Of a stretch of DNA of 7,133 nucleotides, positions 1-5,319 are shown in pieces. The stretch spans positions 1-7,133 of the forward strand of contig JAGWNV010000134.1 in assembly GCA_028872975.1 (NCBI GenBank), written 5' to 3'. A model generated the notes under the pieces. That model ran no database searches, was not told the DNA's origin, and saw only the letters and a program-made list of their open reading frames with translations. This DNA comes from Acidobacteriota bacterium (GTDB taxonomy: Bacteria; Actinomycetota; Acidimicrobiia; Acidimicrobiales; UBA8190). The translations under genes were made by a program, and so were the position numbers. Position 1 is the stretch's first letter, and every line of letters begins with the position of its first letter.

Positions 1-867
1 CGGCCGTCGCCCGACGAGCACCCGGTCCCGGCCGGCGAGGTCGGGGCGCACCTCGACGGCGACGTAGCCGAGGCGGGCGGCCAGCGACCGGGCCTCGCCG
101 GCCTGGTGGGGGGCGATCTCCACCACGGCGGCGCCGCCCGGCGCCAGCCACGCCGGCGCCTCGCCCAGCACGGAGCCGAGGGCCTCGAGGCCGGAGGGTC
201 CGGCCACGAGCGCCTCGTAGGGATCGTGGTCCCGGACTTCGGGGTCGAGCGTCGCCCACTCCGAGGCCGAGACGTAGGGCGGGTTCGACACGACGAGCGC
301 CAGCTCGCCCCGGAGCCGTCCAGGCAGGGGCTCGAACCAGCTGCCCGCCACCATCCGCACCCGGCGGGCGGAGGCGGGAAGGTCCCGGGCCACGCGCTCG
401 AGATTGGCCCTAGCCAGCTCGAGGGCGGCCGGGGACCGCTCTGTGGCCCACACCTCGAGCGTCGCCGGGCCTTCGGCGGCGAGCGACAGGGCGATGACCC
501 CCGACCCGGTGCCCAGATCGGCGGCCACGAGCGCACCCGGCGCCGGCGGCCACTGCGCCAGGTGCTCGAGAGCCACCTCCACGACCACCTCCGTCTCGGG
601 CCGGGGGACGAGGGCCCGGCGGTCGCAGAGGACGTCGAGGCGCCGGAACCCCCACGACCCGAGCACGTGCTGGAGGGGCTCCCCGCCGGCGCGCCGGGCC
701 GCCATCCGCCGGGCGGCGGCGAGCGCCGCCTCGGGGACGGGCTCGGCCGGCGCCGCGGCCAGGGCGGCGGGACCCACGCCGAGCGCCTCGGCCAGGATCC
801 ACCGGGCCGCCTCAGGGCTGCCGGTGGCGGCGGTCAATTCCTCGAGGGCGGCCCGGCCCGTCACCAC
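1..867 (-). CDS. prmC: Release factor glutamine methyltransferase PrmC (HemK family), 3' end cut by the window edge
   Basis: This cytoplasmic SAM-dependent N5-glutamine methyltransferase modifies the Gln of the GGQ motif in class I release factors. I translated 289 codons by hand from GTG at 867. Visible features are an N-terminal helical substrate-binding region (about residues 5-80, with PLQHVLG at 64-70), VPRPETE at 87-93, the SAM-binding glycine loop DLGTGSG at 117-123, and the family signature NPPY at 195-198, whose Asn binds the substrate glutamine. The last visible residues, AGRDRVLVGRRP, match the usual HemK C-terminus, so only a few codons and the stop are missing. The start is one of two adjacent GTG codons (867 or 864). 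It lies 4 nt after the prfA stop and has no convincing Shine-Dalgarno, which suggests translational coupling to prfA. A start further upstream inside prfA cannot be excluded. Confidence 0.95.
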   Translation of the reverse strand, partial: MVTGRAALEELTAATGSPEAARWILAEALGVGPAALAAAPAEPVPEAALAAARRMAARRAGGEPLQHVLGSWGFRRLDVLCDRRALVPRPETEVVVEVALEHLAQWPPAPGALVAADLGTGSGVIALSLAAEGPATLEVWATERSPAALELARANLERVARDLPASARRVRMVAGSWFEPLPGRLRGELALVVSNPPYVSASEWATLDPEVRDHDPYEALVAGPSGLEALGSVLGEAPAWLAPGGAAVVEIAPHQAGEARSLAARLGYVAVEVRPDLAGRDRVLVGRRP

Positions 868-871
868 GGCG

Positions 872-1990
872 TCAGCTGCGGGCAGCAGGGCCCGATCCCT
901 CGGCGCCGGCGTCGACGGGAGGCCGACCGGCCTCGGCGAGCTGCCGCTCCCGCTCGTCGACGAGGAGGGCGTCGATCAGGTCGTCGAGGTCGCCGCCGAG
1001 GACCCGGTCGAGCTTGTGCAGCGTCAGCTTCACCCGGTGGTCGGTGACGCGGTTCTCCTTGAAGTTGTACGTCCGGACCTTCTCCGACCGTCCCCCGCCG
1101 CCCACCTGGCTGCGGCGCATCTCGGACTGCTCGGCGGCGACCCGGTCCTCCTCGGCCTTGCGCAGCCGGGCCCGGAGCACCTGCAGGGCCCGGGCTCGGT
1201 TCTGGATCTGGCTCTTCTCGTCCTGCATCGACACCACGATCCCGGTGGGGATGTGGGTGAGGCGCACGGCCGAGTCGGTGGTGTTGACCGACTGGCCGCC
1301 CGGGCCGGTGGAGCGGAAGACGTCGACGCGGAGGTCGGCCGGGTCGATGGTGACCTCCACCTCGTCGGCCTCGGGGAGGACCATCACGGTGGCGGCCGAA
1401 GTGTGGATCCGGCCCTGGGACTCGGTCACCGGGACCCGCTGGACGCGGTGGGTGCCCCCCTCGTGCTTCATCCGCTGCCAGGCGTCGGCGCCCTTCACCA
1501 CGAAGGTCACCTCGTTGAGCCCGTCGCGCTCGGAGGGGTCCGAGGAGAGGACCTCGAGGCGCCATCCCTGCTGCTCGGCATAGCGCCGGTACATCTCGAA
1601 GAGGTCCCGGGCGAAGAGGTTGGCCTCCTCCCCGCCCTCGGCCCCTCGGATCTCCACGATGACGTCGCGGCCGTCGTCGGGGTCGCGGGGCAGGAGCAGC
1701 TCCCGCAGCTCGGCCTCGAGCCGCTCCTGCTCCTCCTCGGCCCGCTCGAGCTCGATGCGCACCAGCTCCCGGTCGGCAGGGGGGGCCTCGGCCAGCATCT
1801 CCCTCGCCACCTCGACGTCGGCCTCGGCCGAGGCCAGCCGGCGCCCGGCCGAGATGAGGCCGTCGAGCTCCTTGTGCCGGCGCTGGACCTGGCGCAGCCT
1901 CGCCTGGTCGGCGAAGAGGCCGGGGTCGGCCAAGGTGTCGACGACCTTGCGCTGCTCGTCCTCCCAGGCCTCGAGCCGCGCCGTGTCCAC
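872..1990 (-). CDS. prfA: Peptide chain release factor 1 (RF1)
   Basis: RF1 recognises UAA and UAG in the ribosomal A site and triggers peptidyl-tRNA hydrolysis. The protein has 372 residues, slightly longer than the usual 355-360 because of an Ala/Gly/Pro-rich tail after about residue 350. The N-terminal part (1-100) is charged and helical. Domain 2 carries the codon-recognition tripeptide PVT at 187-189 inside RVPVTESQGRIHTS. This PxT form assigns RF1, since RF2 has SPF. The catalytic GGQ is at 231-233 within STGPGGQSVNTTDS, and its Gln233 is the expected target of the neighbouring PrmC. The conserved TYNFKENRVTDHR is at 307-319. The start is GTG at 1990, and no strong ribosome-binding site is visible before it. 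It follows rpmE by 65 nt and precedes prmC by 4 nt. Identity is certain; the exact start is less so. Confidence 0.97.
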   Translation of the reverse strand: MDTARLEAWEDEQRKVVDTLADPGLFADQARLRQVQRRHKELDGLISAGRRLASAEADVEVAREMLAEAPPADRELVRIELERAEEEQERLEAELRELLLPRDPDDGRDVIVEIRGAEGGEEANLFARDLFEMYRRYAEQQGWRLEVLSSDPSERDGLNEVTFVVKGADAWQRMKHEGGTHRVQRVPVTESQGRIHTSAATVMVLPEADEVEVTIDPADLRVDVFRSTGPGGQSVNTTDSAVRLTHIPTGIVVSMQDEKSQIQNRARALQVLRARLRKAEEDRVAAEQSEMRRSQVGGGGRSEKVRTYNFKENRVTDHRVKLTLHKLDRVLGGDLDDLIDALLVDERERQLAEAGRPPVDAGAEGSGPAARS

Positions 1991-2020
1991 GACGAGAAGG
2001 GTACCGATCGCCTGCGGTCA

Positions 2021-2040
2021 GCCGGCCCCGGGGGGCCGGC
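2021..2040 (-). repeat. Perfect GC-rich inverted repeat between rpmE and prfA
   Basis: Arms of 9 bp (GCCGGCCCC and GGGGCCGGC) are separated by 2 nt. In RNA this would fold as about 8 bp with a 4-nt loop. It lies 15 nt past the rpmE stop and about 30 nt before the prfA start. No T-run follows on the minus strand, so it is not a standard intrinsic terminator. It could be a weak attenuator, a mRNA-stabilising or processing stem, or chance in GC-rich DNA. Confidence 0.5.
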
Positions 2041-2055
2041 CCCGCCCGGCGGTGG

Positions 2056-2277
2056 TCAGGCCCGCTTGGCCCGGGAGCCCCGCTGGCCGTAGCGGCGCTG
2101 GAACCGCTCGACCCGGCCACCGGAGTCGACGAGCTTCTGCTTGCCGGTGAAGAACGGGTGGCACTCGTTGCACAGCTCGACGTGCAGGTCGGACTTCGTC
2201 GACCGGGTCGTGAAGGTGTTCCCGCACGAGCAGCGGACGGTGGCCTCGTCGTAGGTGGGGTGGGTGTCGGTCTTCAT
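2056..2277 (-). CDS. rpmE: 50S ribosomal protein bL31, zinc-binding (C+) type
   Basis: This small component of the large ribosomal subunit (73 residues, normal length) helps bridge the two subunits. It has the complete zinc-ribbon cysteine set: C16 and C18 in CSCGNTF and C36 and C39 in CNECHPFFTGKQK. It is therefore the zinc-containing form rather than the zinc-free paralogue made under zinc starvation. The C-terminus is basic (QRRYGQRGSRAKRA), as expected for rRNA contact. The start is ATG at 2277, supported by a GGAGG five bases upstream. It begins 16 nt after the rho stop, so it is almost certainly co-transcribed with rho, a common actinobacterial arrangement. Confidence 0.98.
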   Translation of the reverse strand: MKTDTHPTYDEATVRCSCGNTFTTRSTKSDLHVELCNECHPFFTGKQKLVDSGGRVERFQRRYGQRGSRAKRA

Positions 2278-2282
2278 GGCGT

Positions 2283-2287
2283 CCTCC
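2283..2287 (-). promoter_or_regulatory. Shine-Dalgarno of rpmE
   Basis: GGAGG on the minus strand lies 5 nt before the ATG of rpmE, within the 16-nt rho-rpmE gap. It confirms the rpmE start and is one of the strongest ribosome-binding sites in the window, fitting a highly expressed ribosomal protein. Confidence 0.85.
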
Positions 2288-2293
2288 GTCCTG

Positions 2294-3994
2294 TCAGACA
2301 GCCGGGCCCTTGGCGATCTCGGCCAGGAACTCGTCGTTGCCCTTGGTGCTGCGGATCTTGTCGATGAGGAGCTCGAGCCCGGGAGCGGCGCTGCCGTCGG
2401 CGGCGAGGGCGTTCAGCACCCGGCGCAGCTTCCAGACCTGCTGGAGCTGGCCCCGCTCGAAGAGCAGCTCCTCGTGACGGGTGGAGCTGGCGTTCACGTC
2501 GATGGCGGGGTACAGCCGGCGCTCGGCCAGGCGGCGATCGAGTCGCAGCTCCATGTTGCCGGTGCCCTTGAACTCCTCGAAGATGACCTCGTCCATCTTC
2601 GAGCCCGTCTCCACGAGAGCGGTGGCGAGGATCGTGAGCGACCCCCCCTCCTCGATGTTGCGGGCGGCGCCGAAGAACTTCTTGGGCGGGTACAGGGCGC
2701 CCGAGTCGACACCACCGGACATGATCCGGCCGCTGGCCGGCTGGGCGAGGTTGTAGGCACGCGACAGCCGGGTGATGCCGTCGAGGACGATGACCACGTC
2801 CTTGCCCAGCTCCACGAGGCGCTTGGCCCGGTCGATGGTCAGCTCGGCGATGGCGGTGTGCTCGTCTGAGGGACGGTCGAAGGTGGAGGCGACGACCTCC
2901 CCCTTCACCGACCGCCGCATGTCGGTGACCTCTTCGGGGCGCTCGTCCACGAGGAGCACGATCAGGTGCACCTCGGGATTGTTGGCCTCGATCGAGTGGG
3001 CGATCTGCTTGAGGATGGTGGTCTTGCCGGCCTTGGGGGGCGAGACGATCATCCCCCGCTGGCCCTTCCCGATCGGCGAGAGGAGGTCGATGATCCGGGT
3101 GGGCGCCTCGGCGGCCCCCGCCATCTCGAGCGTCAGTTTCTCGTCGGGGAACAGCGGTGTCAGGTCCTCGAACCGGGGCCGCCCCCGGGCCTGCTCGGGG
3201 TCGAGCCCGCCCACCGTGTCGATCCGGATGAGGGCGGGGAACTTCTCGTTCGACGCGGCCGGACGGCAGGCGCCCTCGATGTAGTCGCCCTTGCGCAGGG
3301 CGAACCGCCGGGCCTGGCTGATCGACACGTAGACGTCGCGGGGGCTCGGCAGGTATCCCTCGGCCCTGACGAACCCGTAGCCCTCGTCGCGCAGGTCGAG
3401 CAGTCCCCGGACGGCGACGAGCTCGCCGGAGTACTGGCCCTCCTGGCCCCCGCCCTGGAGCTCCCGCTCGCCTCCCCCGCCTCCGCCACCGCCGCCGCCT
3501 CCCGGTCCGCGGTCGCGGCCTCGGCGTCGCCGGCTCCGGCGGTTGCCAGGCTCGTTGCCGGCGCCGGGGCGGTTGTGCTGCGGCTGGCGCTGGGGACCGC
3601 CGCCGGGGCGGTCGGCCGCCGTCGTCACCCCGGCCTCGCCGGAGTGCCCCTCGGCGGGGGCGTCGTGGGCGTCCTCGTCTCCGTGGGTCTCGGCGCCGTT
3701 CTGGCTGGCGGCCCGCCCGGCGAGGGCGGCCTCGGCGTGGCCGTCGGCGCCGTTCGAGTCGCTCGGGGGCGCCTCGGTGGCGGCGGTGGTGCGACGGGCC
3801 CGGCTCTTGGCGGCCGTCCCGTTCGAGGCCGGGGCGTCGCCGTCGACGCCGGCGGCTTGCAGGATCTGGTCGATGATGTCCGCCTTCTTCGTTCTGGAAT
3901 TGGTCTCGAGCGCCATGGCCTGGGCGATGGCGCGCAGCTCTTCGCGTTCCTTGCGTTCGAGTACCGACCGCTCGAGCTGTTGCTCTGCAGCCAT
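2294..3994 (-). CDS. rho: Transcription termination factor Rho with actinobacterial Arg/Gly-rich N-terminal insertion
   Basis: Rho is a hexameric RNA-dependent ATPase/helicase that ends transcription of untranslated RNA. From ATG at 3994 it has 566 residues, against about 420 in E. coli. In order: a Rho N-terminal helical domain (about 5-50, including SRTKKADIIDQIL); a low-complexity insertion (about 50-188) that turns from Ala/Asp/Glu-rich to Arg-rich (RRSRRRRGRDRG at 152-163) and then to eleven consecutive Gly (165-175); a cold-shock-like RNA-binding fold (about 190-265, GYGFVR, DVYVS); Walker A PPKAGKT at 319-325; Walker B VVIVLDG with Asp405; the Q-loop region around SGGVDSGALYPPKKFFG; and R-loop KGTGN at 476-480. 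All catalytic motifs are intact. An in-frame GTG at 4048 would add 18 residues, but the ATG at 3994 has GAGGTG six bases upstream while the GTG has no such site. A candidate promoter lies about 200 nt upstream. Confidence 0.97.
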   Translation of the reverse strand: MAAEQQLERSVLERKEREELRAIAQAMALETNSRTKKADIIDQILQAAGVDGDAPASNGTAAKSRARRTTAATEAPPSDSNGADGHAEAALAGRAASQNGAETHGDEDAHDAPAEGHSGEAGVTTAADRPGGGPQRQPQHNRPGAGNEPGNRRSRRRRGRDRGPGGGGGGGGGGGERELQGGGQEGQYSGELVAVRGLLDLRDEGYGFVRAEGYLPSPRDVYVSISQARRFALRKGDYIEGACRPAASNEKFPALIRIDTVGGLDPEQARGRPRFEDLTPLFPDEKLTLEMAGAAEAPTRIIDLLSPIGKGQRGMIVSPPKAGKTTILKQIAHSIEANNPEVHLIVLLVDERPEEVTDMRRSVKGEVVASTFDRPSDEHTAIAELTIDRAKRLVELGKDVVIVLDGITRLSRAYNLAQPASGRIMSGGVDSGALYPPKKFFGAARNIEEGGSLTILATALVETGSKMDEVIFEEFKGTGNMELRLDRRLAERRLYPAIDVNASSTRHEELLFERGQLQQVWKLRRVLNALAADGSAAPGLELLIDKIRSTKGNDEFLAEIAKGPAV

Positions 3995-4086
3995 CAGGGC
4001 CACCTCACTAGGTCGTGCCTGCTCCGGGGTGAGCGGGACCGCCGACACCAGAGGGCACAGGAATCAGGGTAGGCACCGGCATCCAT
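3994..4086 (-). other. Possible 30-codon leader ORF whose stop overlaps the rho start
   Basis: On the minus strand an ATG at 4086 opens a 30-codon frame that begins MDAGAYPDSCALW and ends in TGA. That TGA shares one base with the rho ATG (TGATG). The last 17 residues hold six Arg, two of them on rare AGG codons. TGATG junctions commonly couple translation of neighbouring genes, so ribosome passage here could influence rho initiation. Against it: the ribosome-binding site is poor (only a distant GGTGGGA), the codon use differs from the surrounding genes, and short frames arise by chance in GC-rich DNA. No function is assigned. Confidence 0.22.
4001..4006 (-). promoter_or_regulatory. Shine-Dalgarno that decides the rho start
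   Basis: GAGGTG on the minus strand lies 6 nt before the ATG at 3994 and matches the 16S anti-Shine-Dalgarno core well. It favours this ATG over the in-frame GTG at 4048. It also lies within the last codons of the possible leader ORF. Confidence 0.7.
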
Positions 4087-4117
4087 TCGGACCGGTCCCA
4101 CCGCTTCCCCACTGCTG

Positions 4118-4139
4118 CTCCCGGGAGTGGCCCCGGGAG
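4118..4139 (-). repeat. Stem-loop in the rho leader
   Basis: Perfect 8-bp arms CTCCCGGG and CCCGGGAG flank a 6-nt loop (GCCACT on the minus strand). It lies about 55-75 nt downstream of the predicted transcription start and about 125 nt before the rho ATG. No T-run follows, so it is not a classical terminator. It may be a structural part of a regulated leader. About 20 nt further downstream is the 10-bp palindrome GGACCGGTCC (4089-4098). Confidence 0.5.
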
Positions 4140-4189
4140 TCCCTCCCGTTGGGCGAGCGCCGCGCACCGGACGATGCGTTGGGGGGCGG

Positions 4190-4215
4190 CGGTCTCCACA
4201 TGTTACCGGAGACCG
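4190..4215. promoter_or_regulatory. Inverted repeat straddling the rho -10 box (candidate operator)
   Basis: Arms CGGTCTCC (4190-4197) and GGAGACCG (4208-4215) are perfect inverted repeats with a 10-bp gap. The gap contains the predicted -10 hexamer. A transcript starting near 4193 would hold only part of the downstream arm, so for that transcript a DNA-level role such as a dimeric repressor site is more likely than an RNA hairpin. Read-through RNA from thrC could still form the stem. No known regulator consensus is recognised. Confidence 0.4.
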
Positions 4216-4228
4216 GGTACACCGGCAA
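4200..4228 (-). promoter_or_regulatory. Candidate sigma70-type promoter for rho-rpmE-prfA-prmC
   Basis: On the minus strand a -35 element TTGCCG (4223-4228) and a -10 element TAACAT (4200-4205) are separated by exactly 17 nt. Each matches four of six consensus positions, and the -10 fits the TAnnnT pattern usual in actinobacteria. The start would fall near 4193, giving a leader of about 200 nt before rho. It stands out as AT-richer sequence in a very GC-rich gap. It lies about 50 nt past the thrC stop, where a separate promoter for the rho cluster is plausible. Confidence 0.5.
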
Positions 4229-4275
4229 CAACACTGCCGCCCGCCGGCCTATTCCCCGATCCGGCCTCCCCATCC

Positions 4276-5319
4276 CTAGAGGCCGAGCGCGCGCTGCACG
4301 GCGTCGAGGTCGGCGTCCACGGGGGTCGGTACGGTGATCTGGCTGATGGCCAGGTCCGGGTCCTTGAGGCCGTGGCCGGTGAGCACGCAGACGACCGTCG
4401 AGCCGGGAGCCACGCCGGTCTTGAGGAGCCCGGCCACCGAGGCCGCCGAGGCCGCCTCGCAGAAGACGGCCTCCTCGGAGGCGAGGAGCCGGTAGGCGGC
4501 CAGGATCTCCTCGTCGGTGACCGCCGAGATGGCCCCGCCGGACTCGCTGGCGGCGGCGGTGGCGCCGTACCAGGAGGCGGGGTTGCCGATGCGGATGGCG
4601 GTGGCGATCGTCTCGGGGTGCTCGACGGGCCGGCCCTCGACGATGGGCGCGGCGCCGGCTGCCTGGAAGCCGAGCATCCGGGGCAGCTTGGTCGAGCGAC
4701 CGGCGGCGCGGTACTCGCAGTAGCCACGCCAGTAGGCGGTGATGTTGCCGGCGTTGCCCACCGGGATGCAGTGGACGTCGGGCGCGTCGCCGAGGACGTC
4801 GACGATCTCGAAGGCCCCGGTCTTCTGGCCCTGGATCCGGAAGGGGTTCACCGAGTTCACCACCGTGACGGGCTCGCGCTCGCCGAGGTCCCGGACGATG
4901 GCGAGGGCCTCGTCGAAGTTCCCCCGCACCTGGAGGACCCGCGCCCCGTGGACGAGGGCCTGGGCCAGCTTGCCGAGGGCGATGTGGCCCTCGGGGATGA
5001 GCACCGCGCAGGTGAGCCCGGCGCGCGAGGCGTAGGCGGCGGCCGACGCCGAGGTGTTCCCCGTCGAGGCGCAGATCACCGCCTTGGCCCCGTCCTCGAG
5101 GGCCTGCGAGATGGCGAGGGTCATGCCCCGGTCCTTGAAGGACCCCGTCGGGTTCATGCCCTCGAGCTTGAGCAGCACCCGTGCCGCCAGCCGCTCCGAC
5201 AGCCGGGGTGCCTCGAGGAGCGGGGTCCCGCCCTCGAGGAGGGTCACCACCGGCGTGGCCGGCGAGACCGGCAACAGGTCCCGGTAGGACTCGATGACCC
5301 CGGGCCAGGCCGGGCTCAC
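4276..5319 (-). CDS. thrC: Threonine synthase (PLP-dependent)
   Basis: ThrC converts O-phospho-L-homoserine and water to L-threonine and phosphate, the last step of threonine synthesis, in the cytoplasm. It has 347 residues, the normal length for the shorter bacterial class. Fold-type II PLP features are clear: GGTPLLEA at 30-37, the PLP-binding Lys62 in GSFKDRGM (59-66), STGNTSAS at 85-92, the phosphate-binding loop GNAGN at 188-192, and TGHGLKD at 314-320. The GTG start at 5319 overlaps the hom stop by four bases (GTGA) and has GAGGAGG four bases upstream. The frame stays open far upstream, but that part is antisense-phase noise inside hom. The stop is TAG. The next gene downstream is rho, with no homoserine kinase gene between. 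Confidence 0.97.
   Translation of the reverse strand: MSPAWPGVIESYRDLLPVSPATPVVTLLEGGTPLLEAPRLSERLAARVLLKLEGMNPTGSFKDRGMTLAISQALEDGAKAVICASTGNTSASAAAYASRAGLTCAVLIPEGHIALGKLAQALVHGARVLQVRGNFDEALAIVRDLGEREPVTVVNSVNPFRIQGQKTGAFEIVDVLGDAPDVHCIPVGNAGNITAYWRGYCEYRAAGRSTKLPRMLGFQAAGAAPIVEGRPVEHPETIATAIRIGNPASWYGATAAASESGGAISAVTDEEILAAYRLLASEEAVFCEAASAASVAGLLKTGVAPGSTVVCVLTGHGLKDPDLAISQITVPTPVDADLDAVQRALGL

Noticed and set aside
404..2092. 562-codon open frame on the plus strand
   Set aside because: It lies antisense to prmC and prfA, its product is repetitive Val/Leu/Gly/Pro/Arg-rich sequence with no recognisable motif, and such frames are expected opposite GC-rich genes.
4008..4273. Frames of 63 and 69 codons on the minus strand in the thrC-rho gap
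   Set aside because: They overlap the promoter and leader elements, have no ribosome-binding site, and resemble no homoserine kinase or other family. One would begin almost at the -10 box.
4206..4275. Terminator after thrC
   Set aside because: Only 5-bp stems (for example CGGCA...TGCCG) can be drawn and no T-run follows, so no intrinsic terminator is supported.
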